Below, one piece after another: positions 8,877-17,623 of a stretch of DNA of 50,560 bases (its first letter is position 1; every line of letters begins with the position of its first letter). The position numbers and the translations under genes are program-made. The stretch spans positions 1 to 50,560 of the forward strand of contig CANCRX010000019.1 of NCBI GenBank assembly GCA_947380655.1, written 5' to 3'. The notes under the pieces are model-generated. The model was not told the DNA's origin and searched no databases. It worked only from the letters and a program-made list of their open reading frames with translations. Source of the DNA: Alcaligenaceae bacterium (GTDB lineage Bacteria > Pseudomonadota > Gammaproteobacteria > Burkholderiales > Burkholderiaceae_B).

Positions 8877-9257
8877 TTAGCTCGCGTCGGCAACAGCCTG
8901 ATAGCCTGCCGCATCGAGCAAACCATCGACATCGGCAGCATTGTTTGGTTTGATCTTGAAAATCCAGGTGCCGTATGGATCGCCATTAATCAGATCAGGG
9001 GCGTCAGTGAGTGCTTCATTGAAAGCAACAATTTCGCCTGCTACGGGTGCGTAGATATCAGACGCGGCTTTGACTGACTCGACTACACCTGCGGTTTGCG
9101 CAGCGGCGAGCTTGGCGCCGACATGCACATCACCCACGAACACTAAGTCGCCCAATTGGTCCTGGGCTGGACCGGTAATACCTACCATCATGACGTCGCC
9201 GTCGGCTTTAATCCACTCGTGGGAGCTGGCGTATTTACGATCGCTAGGAATGCTCAT
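8877..9257 (-). CDS. gcvH: Glycine cleavage system H protein
   Basis: This lipoyl carrier protein shuttles the aminomethyl group between GcvP, GcvT and the lipoamide dehydrogenase. Its 126 residues are the normal length. The lipoylation site is Lys63 in GVVESVKAASDIYAPVAG, and the N-terminal SHEWIKADGD is typical. It sits between gcvT (72-bp gap) and gcvP (12-bp gap) on the same strand and shares the riboswitch-controlled transcript. No lpd gene is present in the window, so the L protein must be encoded elsewhere. Confidence 0.98.
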   Translation of the reverse strand: MSIPSDRKYASSHEWIKADGDVMMVGITGPAQDQLGDLVFVGDVHVGAKLAAAQTAGVVESVKAASDIYAPVAGEIVAFNEALTDAPDLINGDPYGTWIFKIKPNNAADVDGLLDAAGYQAVADAS

Positions 9258-9329
9258 GAATAGTCTCCAGAAAATTTGTTGAAATTTATTTCGATTAAAT
9301 AAGTTGAATGCGTCTTGAATATATATAAA

Positions 9330-10427
9330 TTAACCGTGGTGGACAGGCTGACCATTACGCACGAAGGGCAGTTTGCAAACCTCGGCTGCTACCCACTTGC
9401 CACGAATTTCGATCTCAACTGCGTCGCCCGGCAGGACGCCAACGGGTAAACGCGCAAAACCGATTGAGTAACCAAGTGATGGTGACATCGTACCGCTAGT
9501 CACCTCACCCAGTCCTTTTGCTGTGCGGACTGTCATGTGCGCACGCATTACGCCGCGATCGAGCAGTTTGAGACCGGTAAAGACCCTTGGGTCAGCAAAC
9601 TGCTCAAGCGCCTGACGACCGATGAATTGTCGTGCAGGGTCTTTGAGAGAAACAGTCCAGGTCAGCCCGGCCTGATTCGGATGAATCAGCTCATCCATAT
9701 CCTGACCATAGAGGTTCATACCCGCCTCAAGGCGCAGGGTGTCACGCGCACCGAGGCCGCAAGGCTGGACCTGTTGCGCAACCAAATCGTTCCAGAGCGT
9801 GGCCACCTGATCGGCAGGAACCACAATCTCAAAACCATCTTCACCGGTATAGCCCGTGCGCGCGACCATTGCATCAGGCAAATTAGCCGCAGAAAAGGGA
9901 ATAAGTGATTCCGTCGCAGCACGCCAGGCTGGACGTGCCGCCCAGACTTTTGCGCGCGCCTGTGGGCCCTGAACAGCCACCATCGCCAGATCCCGACGCG
10001 GAACAATCGTTACATCAAATTTGCCTGATACGGCAACACGTTGCATCCAGGCGATATCTTTATCTGCAGTCCCTGCATTGACGACTAAACGCCACTGCGT
10101 ATCTGTAAAAAAATAAATAATCAGATCGTCAATCACACCACCTTGTGGATTGAGCATGCAAGAGTAAAGCGCGCGGCCAGCTTGTGTCAGCTTAGTCACG
10201 TCGTTAGCCACGAGCTTTAACAAAAACGCTTTTGAGTCTGGGCCTGACACATCGACATTCAGCATATGCGACACATCAAAAATCCCTGCATCACGACGCA
10301 CTGCATGGTGCTCTTCAATCTGTGAACCATAATTCACTGGCATATCCCAACCACCAAAATCAACCATGCGAGCGCCCGCTGCAACATGAACATCAGCGAG
10401 AGGGGTATGTTTTAAGGTAGATGACAT
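9330..10427 (-). CDS. gcvT: Aminomethyltransferase, glycine cleavage T protein
   Basis: This folate-dependent enzyme releases ammonia from the aminomethyl-lipoyl intermediate and forms 5,10-methylene-tetrahydrofolate. Family landmarks are MVDFGGWDMPVNYGSQIEEH near the N-terminus, IFDVSHM, VQGPQA, GYTGEDGFEI and the C-terminal MSPSLGYSIGFARLP. The ATG at 10427 has GGAG about eight bases upstream and gives 365 residues. The longer frame back to 10487 is rejected because it runs into the riboswitch leader and lacks a ribosome site. It is the first gene of the operon. Confidence 0.97.
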   Translation of the reverse strand: MSSTLKHTPLADVHVAAGARMVDFGGWDMPVNYGSQIEEHHAVRRDAGIFDVSHMLNVDVSGPDSKAFLLKLVANDVTKLTQAGRALYSCMLNPQGGVIDDLIIYFFTDTQWRLVVNAGTADKDIAWMQRVAVSGKFDVTIVPRRDLAMVAVQGPQARAKVWAARPAWRAATESLIPFSAANLPDAMVARTGYTGEDGFEIVVPADQVATLWNDLVAQQVQPCGLGARDTLRLEAGMNLYGQDMDELIHPNQAGLTWTVSLKDPARQFIGRQALEQFADPRVFTGLKLLDRGVMRAHMTVRTAKGLGEVTSGTMSPSLGYSIGFARLPVGVLPGDAVEIEIRGKWVAAEVCKLPFVRNGQPVHHG

Positions 10428-10510
10428 GGAATGCACTCCGGCAAAGGCAATGTGAAAGGCGGCTCGAACAACGCAACCATGCATCATGCATGTGCGTATA
10501 TCAATCTATC

Positions 10511-10729
10511 CGCCCCTCTGTCCTTTTGCCTGAGAGTTGCCCCGAAATAAGATCGGGTGTGCACCTTCGGCGCCCGTGTTGGCTCAATCAGCCGCGGGTC
10601 TCTCCAGAGTGTTGTGCCGGAAGGTCTTTAAACGACCGACCGGTGCGCATTGCGGTATGGGGAGCCTGAGCGATTCTGGGCGAATTGCGCCTTCGGCGGC
10701 CTCTTTTTGCAAGAGACACTCTCCCGCAA
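10511..10729 (-). promoter_or_regulatory. Tandem glycine riboswitch controlling gcvTHP
   Basis: The minus strand ahead of gcvT carries two glycine aptamers. The 5' aptamer (10729 to about 10651) opens with TTGCGGGAGAGTG, contains GCCGCCGAAGGCGCAA and CGCTCAGGC, and closes with CCGCAA, pairing with TTGCGG. The 3' aptamer (about 10615 to 10511) has CTCTGGAGAGACC, GGCGCCGAAGGTGCA, then CTCTCAGGCAAAAGGACAGAG, the classical glycine-aptamer core. A linker of about 35 bases separates them. About 80 bases lie between aptamer 2 and the gcvT ATG. No terminator-type hairpin with a T-run is evident there, so control could be at translation or by Rho. An ON switch is typical of gcv operons. Confidence 0.93.
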
Positions 10730-10749
10730 TATGCGGTCACAGCAAAAGA

Positions 10750-10779
10750 AGCATACCGCGAAAGTACGGATTGTTACAA
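10750..10779 (-). promoter_or_regulatory. Predicted promoter of gcvTHP
   Basis: Reading the minus strand, TTGTAA (10779-10774) and TATGCT (10755-10750) are separated by 18 bp. Transcription would begin near 10743, about 14 bases ahead of the first riboswitch aptamer, which is where the leader should start. Confidence 0.5.
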
Positions 10780-10814
10780 CTGCAACCACCTGCTGAGTGA
10801 CCCGAGACTGCAGT

Positions 10815-12023
10815 CTAGAGACTGCTTCCACAAGCAAAACCAGAAGCCCAGGCCCACTGAAAGTTATATCCTCCGAGCCAGCCGGTGACATCAACAGTTT
10901 CGCCAACAAAATGCAGTCCTGGTACAGTTTTCGCCTCCATGCTGCGCTGATCGAGTCCGCGTGTATCCACACCGCCACGCATTACCTCAGCCTTTTTGTA
11001 GCCTTCCGTACCATTGGGGGTGATCGACCAGGCGTGTATGCGCTTGCCCAGATCGACGAGGTAGCGGTCTGGCAAGTCAGCCAACCGTTTGGAGGCATCA
11101 TCGCCCAGCCAACGCTCAGCGAGTCTTTTAGGCCATAGCGAGCCTAATAACGTGCCCACCTGCTGTTTAGAACCAGATTTAGCCTCAAGAAGCATCTGCG
11201 ACATATTTTGTCCGGGTGCCAGATCGAGTGAAATAGCCTGTCCAGGTTGCCAATAACTTGAAATTTGCAAAATACCTGGCCCCGAGAGTCCACGATGCGT
11301 GAACAGCACATCCTCAAGAAAGGACTGTTTCGTTCGCCCTTCGCCAGTCGCCACACCTGTTTCAAGCGCCACACCTGCAAGCGGGACAAAATCCGCCCAG
11401 GTATTGCCATCAAAAGTCAGTGGCACTAGGGCAGGACGGGGCTCAACAACTTTCAGGCCAAATTGACGGGCAATTTTCAAACCATAGTCAGTCGCCCCCA
11501 GCTGCGGGATAGCCAGACCACCAGTCGCGATGACCAAACTGGAAACCGTTAGTGAACTGCGACGTCCGTCTTCATTGAGTGAGAGCTCAAAACACTGGCC
11601 ATCATTCGATGATAATTGTGCAACCTCATCCACGCTACAAGGCATGCGCCATTGGACGGCCGCTTGCTCGCATTCTGCGCGCAGCATGTTGATGATTTCT
11701 TCGCTGCTTCGATCGCAAAAAAGTTGTCCGCGATGCTTTTCGTGCCAGGCAATGTCGTAGCGTTTAATCAGCGCAAGGAAATCATCTGGCGTGTAACCCG
11801 CCAATGCGGATTTTGCGAAATGAGGATTACCCGAAATAAAGTTTTCAGGACCGACCCGGCGGTTGGTGAAATTACACCGCCCACCTCCAGAGATCCTGAT
11901 TTTTTCAGCAAGTTTTGAGGCGTGATCGATCAACACGACACTGCGGCCTCGCTGCGCAGCGACCGCCGCACACATCATGCCAGCGGCTCCTGCTCCGATC
12001 ACCGCCACATCAAAACGCTGCAT
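10815..12023 (-). CDS. BaiN/YhiN family FAD-dependent oxidoreductase
   Basis: This is a 402-residue flavoprotein of the HI0933/YhiN (BaiN/RdsA) family. The N-terminal FAD motif is DVAVIGAGAAGMMCA, followed by EKIRISGGGRCNFTN, the family hallmark. The C-terminal motif GLHFVGETVDVTGWLGGYN completes the FAD site. Members are annotated as NAD(P)/FAD-dependent oxidoreductases or aminoacetone oxidases, with no settled general function. Its ATG lies 6 bp after the stop of the upstream Orn/Lys/Arg decarboxylase on the same strand, so the two are probably cotranscribed. The family is widespread and housekeeping-like, so the pairing need not mean a shared pathway. Confidence 0.9.
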   Translation of the reverse strand: MQRFDVAVIGAGAAGMMCAAVAAQRGRSVVLIDHASKLAEKIRISGGGRCNFTNRRVGPENFISGNPHFAKSALAGYTPDDFLALIKRYDIAWHEKHRGQLFCDRSSEEIINMLRAECEQAAVQWRMPCSVDEVAQLSSNDGQCFELSLNEDGRRSSLTVSSLVIATGGLAIPQLGATDYGLKIARQFGLKVVEPRPALVPLTFDGNTWADFVPLAGVALETGVATGEGRTKQSFLEDVLFTHRGLSGPGILQISSYWQPGQAISLDLAPGQNMSQMLLEAKSGSKQQVGTLLGSLWPKRLAERWLGDDASKRLADLPDRYLVDLGKRIHAWSITPNGTEGYKKAEVMRGGVDTRGLDQRSMEAKTVPGLHFVGETVDVTGWLGGYNFQWAWASGFACGSSL

Positions 12024-12029
12024 GCCTGA

Positions 12030-14291
12030 TTACTCTTCGATCAAACAGTCGACGTAATAACGCTTTTCACCGTCAGCGGTCAGCTCATCCGCCAAACCGT
12101 GGATATAAGTTTCAAATCCAGGGAATTTCTCATTGAATTCGCGTGCAAACTGCAGATACTGCACGATGGTTTTATTAAAACGCTCTCCGGGGATCAGCAA
12201 TGGAATACCTGGGGGGTAAGGCGTCAGTAATACGCCAGTAACACGCCCCTCGAGCTGATCGATCGAGACACGTTCAACTTCGCGGTGCGCCATTTTGGCG
12301 AAAGCATCCGAAGGTTTGAGTGCCGGCACCATGTCGCTTAGATACATTTCTGTCGTCAGGCGCGCTACGTCATGCTTGCGATACTCTGCGTGGATGAGCT
12401 GACAAAGATCTTTCAAGCCCATTTTCTCGTACATCCGGTGCCCCTTACAGAAGTCAGGCAGGATGCGCCACATCGGCTGGTTGCGATCGTAGTCGTCCTT
12501 AAACTGCTGCAACGCAGTCAATAAGGTATTCCAGCGGCCCTTAGTGATGCCGATGGTGAACATAATGAAGAACGAATAAAGGCCCGTCTTTTCAACCACA
12601 ACACCGTGCTCAGTCAAAAATTTTGAAACCAGTGCTGCAGGAATACCGGTCGCATCAAAACTACCCGACATATCCAGACCTGGCGTGACGATCGTGGCCT
12701 TGATCGGATCGAGCATATTGAAGCCTTCGGCCAAATCGCCGAAACCGTGCCAGTGATCGTTGGATTTGAGGACCCAGTCAGACTGCTGCCCCACGCCCTG
12801 ATTCACCAGATGGTCGGGTCCCCAGACAGTGAACCACCAGTCATCATCACCGTACTCCAGATCGACCTTGCGCATCGCGCGACGGAAATCCAGTGCTTCG
12901 CGAATACTTTCCTCGACCAATGCCGTACCACCCGGCGCCTCCATCATCGCGGCAGCCACATCGCACGACGCAATAATGGCGTACTGCGGTGAGGTCGACG
13001 TATGCATCAGATACGCTTCGTTAAAAATATTGCGGTCGAGTTTGCGCGTCTCGGGTTCTTGCACAATGATTTGTGAAGCCTGCGAAATACCTGCCAGCAG
13101 TTTGTGTGTCGAGTGGGTGGCAAACACCATGGACTTAGGGCTGCGCGGACGATTTGGTCCGATCGCATGCATGTCCTGATAAAACTCATGGAACGCAGCA
13201 TGCGGTAACCACGCCTCATCGAAATGCAGCGTGTCAATCGTATCACCAAGCTTTTCCTTGATCATCTCGACGTTGTAAATCACACCATCGTAGGTACTCT
13301 GGGTAAGGGTCAGGATGCGAGGCTTTTTATCTTTGACCTTACTGGCAAAAGGATTTGCATCGATTTTTTTCTGGATATTTTCGAGTTCGAATTCAGCCAG
13401 AGGGATGGGGCCAATAATGCCCATGTGATTGCGCGTTGGGCGCAAAAACACAGGGATCGCACCGGTCATGGTGATCGCGTGCAGAATGGATTTGTGACAG
13501 TTACGATCCACCACCACAATATCGTCGGCCGCAACGTTTGCGTGCCAGACGACCTTGTTGGACGTCGAGGTACCGTTGGTCACAAAGTAGCAGTGATCCG
13601 CATGGAAAATACGTGCAGCGTTAAGTTCAGACTCAGCGATCGGACCCGTATGATCCAACAACTGACCAAGTTCATCGACCGCATTACACACGTCAGCTCG
13701 CAGCATGTTTTCACCAAAAAACTGGTGGAACATCTGTCCGACAGGGCTTTTCAAAAAGGCAACGCCGCCTGAGTGTCCAGGGCAGTGCCAAGAGTAAGAA
13801 CCGTCCTGAGCGTATTTGACCAGCTCACGGAAAAAAGGTGGCGGCAGACTATCTACATAACTGCGTGCTTCGCGAATGATGTGACGCGCGACAAACTCGG
13901 GCGTGTCCTCAAACATATGAATAAAACCATGCAGTTCGCGCAGAATGTCGTTCGGGATGTGTTCGGAAGTGCGGGTCTCGCCGTAGAGATAAATAGGTAT
14001 GTCGGCATTCCGAAAACGTAGTTCACCAATAAAGGTACGCAAATTTTTAATGGCTCCCGCGACATCTTCGGGGGAGTCCACATCGAATTCCTCATCATCA
14101 ATCGACAAGATGAAAGCACTGGCTCGGCTTTGCTGCTGAGCAAAAGAGCTCAGGTCGCCGTAACTCGTGACACCGATGACTTCCATTCCCTCGGCTTCGA
14201 TTGCGGAAGCCAAGGCACGCACGCCCAGACCTGAGGCATTTTCGGAGCGGTAGTCTTCGTCGATGATGAAAATAGGAAAGCGAAATTTCAT
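12030..14291 (-). CDS. Inducible-type Orn/Lys/Arg decarboxylase
   Basis: This fold-type I PLP decarboxylase of the ornithine/lysine/arginine family has about 753 residues. An N-terminal response-regulator-like wing domain covers about residues 1-130. The catalytic domain starts at WHCPGHSGG, with VTNGTSTSNKVV and the Schiff-base lysine in FATHSTHKLLAG. The C-terminal domain ends at YVDCLIEE. The ATG at 14291 has a GGAG about nine bases upstream. The GTG at 14300 overlaps that site and is rejected. No amino acid/amine antiporter is adjacent, so an acid-resistance pair is not evident. In Burkholderiales such proteins are usually called arginine/lysine/ornithine decarboxylase, and the substrate cannot be fixed from sequence alone. 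Confidence 0.92.
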   Translation of the reverse strand: MKFRFPIFIIDEDYRSENASGLGVRALASAIEAEGMEVIGVTSYGDLSSFAQQQSRASAFILSIDDEEFDVDSPEDVAGAIKNLRTFIGELRFRNADIPIYLYGETRTSEHIPNDILRELHGFIHMFEDTPEFVARHIIREARSYVDSLPPPFFRELVKYAQDGSYSWHCPGHSGGVAFLKSPVGQMFHQFFGENMLRADVCNAVDELGQLLDHTGPIAESELNAARIFHADHCYFVTNGTSTSNKVVWHANVAADDIVVVDRNCHKSILHAITMTGAIPVFLRPTRNHMGIIGPIPLAEFELENIQKKIDANPFASKVKDKKPRILTLTQSTYDGVIYNVEMIKEKLGDTIDTLHFDEAWLPHAAFHEFYQDMHAIGPNRPRSPKSMVFATHSTHKLLAGISQASQIIVQEPETRKLDRNIFNEAYLMHTSTSPQYAIIASCDVAAAMMEAPGGTALVEESIREALDFRRAMRKVDLEYGDDDWWFTVWGPDHLVNQGVGQQSDWVLKSNDHWHGFGDLAEGFNMLDPIKATIVTPGLDMSGSFDATGIPAALVSKFLTEHGVVVEKTGLYSFFIMFTIGITKGRWNTLLTALQQFKDDYDRNQPMWRILPDFCKGHRMYEKMGLKDLCQLIHAEYRKHDVARLTTEMYLSDMVPALKPSDAFAKMAHREVERVSIDQLEGRVTGVLLTPYPPGIPLLIPGERFNKTIVQYLQFAREFNEKFPGFETYIHGLADELTADGEKRYYVDCLIEE

Positions 14292-14377
14292 GCGAAACAC
14301 TCCGCAAATAAACTAATGAGGAAAATCGGGCGAGTATAGGGCCCGATTACGCAATTTTGATGACAGCTTCTCAGCAA

Positions 14378-14944
14378 TCAGGTGCGGGGAAGTGTGACGC
14401 CCAGCTGACCCTGATATTTACCGCCACGATCTTTATAGGAGGTTGAGCAGATTTCGTCGCTTTCAAAAAACAACATCTGCGCGCAGCCTTCGCCCGCATA
14501 GATCTTGGCGGGTAGCGGAGTAGTGTTTGAAAATTCGAGCGTCACATGACCTTCCCACTCGGGCTCCAGCGGGGTGACGTTGACGATAATGCCGCATCGT
14601 GCGTACGTGCTTTTGCCAAGGCAAACTGTCAGCACGCTGCGAGGAATACGAAAGTATTCAACGGTGCGGGCTAGCGCAAAGGAATTCGGGGGAATAATGC
14701 AGATATCTCCCTTGAAATCGACGAAAGATTTTTCATCAAAATTCTTTGGGTCAACAATCGTTGAATTGATATTAGTGAAAATCTTAAACTCATTGGCGCA
14801 GCGCACGTCGTAGCCGTAACTGCTGGTGCCATAACTGACGATCTTGCCAGACGCGTTCGAGCGGACCTGGCCCGGCTCGAAGGGTTCGATCATTGCATCG
14901 GATTCGGCCATACGGCGAATCCAGTTATCGCTTTTAATGCTCAT
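14378..14944 (-). CDS. dcd: dCTP deaminase
   Basis: This enzyme deaminates dCTP to dUTP, feeding dTMP synthesis. The 188 residues match the trimeric proteobacterial enzyme. GTSSYGYDVRC, GKSTYARCGIIVNVTPLEPEWEG (containing the catalytic Glu), LEFSNTTPLPAKIY and GEGCAQMLFF are diagnostic. It lies between apbC and the decarboxylase gene on the same strand. The gaps of about 70-90 bp allow either cotranscription or separate promoters. This order is common in Burkholderiales. Confidence 0.97.
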   Translation of the reverse strand: MSIKSDNWIRRMAESDAMIEPFEPGQVRSNASGKIVSYGTSSYGYDVRCANEFKIFTNINSTIVDPKNFDEKSFVDFKGDICIIPPNSFALARTVEYFRIPRSVLTVCLGKSTYARCGIIVNVTPLEPEWEGHVTLEFSNTTPLPAKIYAGEGCAQMLFFESDEICSTSYKDRGGKYQGQLGVTLPRT

Positions 14945-15014
14945 GGCGCGGCGCCTCTAAATCCATATATCAAGAGCGCGAATTTTACCCCTCTCTGAGG
15001 CGCCCGCGGTCCAA

Positions 15015-16100
15015 TCAGGTCCGTTTTACTGAAATGACCCCAAATTTATCGCTCAAGTCCTTTGGGAGCTTGGCAACCTTTGCAGCGAGCTGGAGTGCAA
15101 TTTCGCCGTAAATCCGTGCCGCGTCGCTGTCTGGAGCCGCCACGACTGTTGGGTTGCCCGTATCAGCCTGCTCACGAATCGACATGGCCAACGGCAAGCT
15201 GCCCAAGCAATCCACGCCATAATCCTGTGACATTTTCTGCCCACCGCCCTGACCGAAAATATGTTCAGCGTGACCGCAGTTTGAACAGATATGGATCGCC
15301 ATATTTTCGATCAGCCCAAGAATTGGCACGCCGACTTTCTCGAACATTTTCAAACCCTTACGCGCATCAAGCAGCGCAATATCTTGCGGTGTTGTGACGA
15401 TTACCGCGCCAACCACGGGTACTTTTTGAGACAGCGTCAGCGCAATGTCACCCGTACCTGGAGGCATATCCACAATCAGATAATCCAGATCATCCCAGTT
15501 GGTCTGGCGCAGGAGCTGCTCCAGTGCCTGCGTCACCATCGGACCTCGCCAAATGGCCGGGGAGTCGTCTTTCAGGAGAAAACCAATGGAATTTGCCTGA
15601 ATACCATGCCCAACCACTGGGGCCATGGTTTTGCCGTCAGCGCTGTCAGGGCGCTGCATGACGCCAAGCATGGTTGGCAAGCTGGGACCATAGATATCCG
15701 CATCGAGAATGCCAACCCGGGCACCCGCAGCCTGTAATGCCAGAGCAAGGTTTACTGCGGTGGTGCTTTTTCCAACGCCCCCCTTACCAGAAGCCACGGC
15801 AATCACATTGCGCACACCGGGCACGAGCTGCACCCCGGGTTGAACAGCATGGGCGATGATTTTGTAGCTGACGTCGACCTCAGGATCAGGAATACCGGCC
15901 GCTTTGAGTGCCTCTTTAATCCGCTCACGCAGGGGAGCAGTTTGCGCACGCGCCGGATATCCCAACACCACCTGCACGCTCAGGCGAGACCCGGCTAGCT
16001 GAAGCTGGTTATCTTTTACCAATGCATTGACGGAAAGACCTGTCACGGGGTCTATGAGGGATTCCAGTACTGCTCTGACGTCCGCTAGCGTTACACTCAT
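15015..16100 (-). CDS. apbC: Iron-sulfur cluster carrier ATPase Mrp/ApbC
   Basis: This P-loop ATPase of the Mrp/NBP35 family binds and transfers Fe-S clusters to apoproteins. An N-terminal MIP18-like (DUF59) domain covers about residues 1-90. The deviant Walker A VASGKGGVGKSTTAVNLA follows, then DADIYGPSLPTMLG and the cluster-binding CxxC in HICSNCGH. The ATG at 16100 has AGGAA eight bases upstream and gives 361 residues. The ATG at 16121 would add seven residues but has no ribosome site. It is divergent from the small membrane protein at 16172. Confidence 0.95.
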   Translation of the reverse strand: MSVTLADVRAVLESLIDPVTGLSVNALVKDNQLQLAGSRLSVQVVLGYPARAQTAPLRERIKEALKAAGIPDPEVDVSYKIIAHAVQPGVQLVPGVRNVIAVASGKGGVGKSTTAVNLALALQAAGARVGILDADIYGPSLPTMLGVMQRPDSADGKTMAPVVGHGIQANSIGFLLKDDSPAIWRGPMVTQALEQLLRQTNWDDLDYLIVDMPPGTGDIALTLSQKVPVVGAVIVTTPQDIALLDARKGLKMFEKVGVPILGLIENMAIHICSNCGHAEHIFGQGGGQKMSQDYGVDCLGSLPLAMSIREQADTGNPTVVAAPDSDAARIYGEIALQLAAKVAKLPKDLSDKFGVISVKRT

Positions 16101-16171
16101 TTCATATTCCTGTTGTGACATACAATTTCTGACAGTGATCTGCCAAATAAATTTAGATTGAGACTACTAGT

Positions 16172-16423
16172 TTGATACAAAGCATCTTTCGCGCAATCAT
16201 TTTTACACTGCTCGCCTTGATCGGCGTGATCATGGCCGTCATTTTCACCGTCTCGACTATTCTGGCCATGATGGTACTGATCGTCGTCTCAGCGGTTCGT
16301 GGAAAACGTTTCGAAATCAAAGAATACTGGATGAACCGCCAGTCGCGCCGCAAATCCATACTCGGCAAGGGTTCTTTACGCAGCAAAGACGTGACGGACG
16401 TTGATGCCCGGGATATTAAGTAA
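16172..16423 (+). CDS. Small membrane protein of unknown function
   Basis: This 83-residue protein has a long hydrophobic stretch (residues 6-42: AIIFTLLALIGVIMAVIF ... ILAMMVLIVVSAV) that could form one long or two short membrane helices. A basic cytoplasmic tail with KEYWMNRQSRRKS follows. The start appears to be TTG with no clear ribosome site, so the exact start is uncertain. It ends 13 bp before the first chromate-transporter half gene and may be translated from the same message. I do not recognise the family. Confidence 0.6.
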   Translation: MIQSIFRAIIFTLLALIGVIMAVIFTVSTILAMMVLIVVSAVRGKRFEIKEYWMNRQSRRKSILGKGSLRSKDVTDVDARDIK

Positions 16424-16436
16424 ATAAGGCACAGTC

Positions 16437-16985
16437 TTGAATACCCCGTCCCGAACCGTTAGTCTGACTGAGTTATTTCGTGGATTTGCCACCATCGGCG
16501 TACTCGGATTCGGTGGGGTGGCTGTCATGGCACGGCATGTCATCGTCGAAAAAAAACAATGGCTGACTGAAAAAGAATATGCAACGGTGTTGGGAATGGG
16601 ACAAGTCCTGCCTGGCGCCAACGTTGTCAATGCCTCGGTCGTAATCGGCGACCGGTTTCAAGGTGTTAAAGGCTCACTGGTCAGCGTGTTCGGCATCATG
16701 ATTCTGCCGATTTTGATCCTGATCGTGCTGGCCGCACTCTATGGCCGCTTTTCCTCACTGCCTGCAGTCAGTATTGCTTTGAATGGTGCAGGTGCCGCTG
16801 CGGCTGGAATGGTGATCGCGACGGGCCTCAAAATGGCCCTCAAGCTCAAACCCGGCCTGGCAGGATGGCTGATTATCGGAATCGCTATTGGCAGCATCCT
16901 GATCCTGCGCTGGCCTTTGGTCTATGTCGTGCTGGCCCTGATCCCTACTGCACTCGTGCTGACCGTCTTGCTGAGAAAAAAATGA
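16437..16985 (+). CDS. Chromate transporter, first half-size subunit
   Basis: This is a half-length (182-residue) CHR-family membrane protein. The signature near the N-terminus, LFRGFATIGVLGFGG, is followed by WLTEKEYATVLGMGQVLPGANVVN, and five or so membrane helices follow. Short CHR proteins occur as adjacent pairs that together equal one full ChrA. The second half starts with an ATGA overlap, so translation is coupled. The start is TTG with AAGG upstream. Chromate efflux is the known role of the family, but many short CHR pairs are uncharacterised and the true substrate here is open. Confidence 0.88.
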   Translation: MNTPSRTVSLTELFRGFATIGVLGFGGVAVMARHVIVEKKQWLTEKEYATVLGMGQVLPGANVVNASVVIGDRFQGVKGSLVSVFGIMILPILILIVLAALYGRFSSLPAVSIALNGAGAAAAGMVIATGLKMALKLKPGLAGWLIIGIAIGSILILRWPLVYVVLALIPTALVLTVLLRKK

Positions 16986-17533
16986 TGGAGACCAGCATCC
17001 TCGGCCAACTGGCGCGCACCTTTTCAATGATTTCGCTTATTGCCATTGGCGGCATGAATGCGGTATTGCCTGCATTACGTCACGAGGTTGTGGATGTTTT
17101 GCATTGGATGGATAACGAAAAATTCATGCAGTTGTTTGCTGTTACCCAAATCACACCAGGGCCTAATGTCGTCATCGTCAGTCTGGTTGGCTGGGAAATA
17201 GCAGGCCTGGCAGGATTGCTCGTCGCGACCCTCTCAATGTTGCTGCCAGCATGCTTGCTAGCTTTTATGGTTGGGCGGATCGCCAATCAGGTCGCCGGCA
17301 CGTCTGGATTCCGACTGGCTCAAGATGCGTTGGTGCCTGTTGCCGTCGGACTGATTCTGGCCGGTGGACTGGATCTCGCCCATGCCGCCTATCGAGGCTG
17401 GATGACTCCGATTCTGGTTGGGGCCAACGTGGCTTTTATTCTGTTTACAAAATACAACCCCGTCTGGGCGCTGATGACGAGTGCACTGATTGCCGTGGGT
17501 GCGCATTATTCCGGGATTTTCCCGCTGATATAG
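16982..17533 (+). CDS. Chromate transporter, second half-size subunit
   Basis: This is the partner half of the CHR-family pair (183 residues). It shows the same layout as the upstream subunit: SLIAIGGMNAVLPALRHEVV, then WMDNEKFMQLFAVTQITPGPN, then hydrophobic helices. The ATG at 16982 overlaps the TGA of the first half by four bases (ATGA), so the longer frame upstream is rejected. The two polypeptides probably insert with opposite topology and form a heterodimer, as described for other short CHR pairs. metG follows 90 bp downstream. Confidence 0.88.
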   Translation: MMETSILGQLARTFSMISLIAIGGMNAVLPALRHEVVDVLHWMDNEKFMQLFAVTQITPGPNVVIVSLVGWEIAGLAGLLVATLSMLLPACLLAFMVGRIANQVAGTSGFRLAQDALVPVAVGLILAGGLDLAHAAYRGWMTPILVGANVAFILFTKYNPVWALMTSALIAVGAHYSGIFPLI

Positions 17534-17623
17534 ACAAGATTTTCTGTCAAAAAGGCGAGCCTAGGCCATTGTGCCCGCACTGCTTTAAAATGCTTGGCTT
17601 GATGATCTCGTACGGCCTTGCTC

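Noticed and set aside
10805..10816. Palindrome AGACTGCAGTCT at the end of the BaiN-type gene
   Set aside because: It is 12 bp, without loop or T-run, partly inside the coding end. There is not enough to call it a terminator or operator.
10421..10978. Open frames across the gcv leader on both strands
   Set aside because: They run through the conserved glycine aptamers and the end of the flavoprotein gene. The sequence is explained by the riboswitch and promoter.
13224..13772. 182-codon open frame antisense to the Orn/Lys/Arg decarboxylase gene
   Set aside because: It is a shadow of the conserved catalytic domain, including the PLP region, with no ribosome site and no protein-family resemblance.
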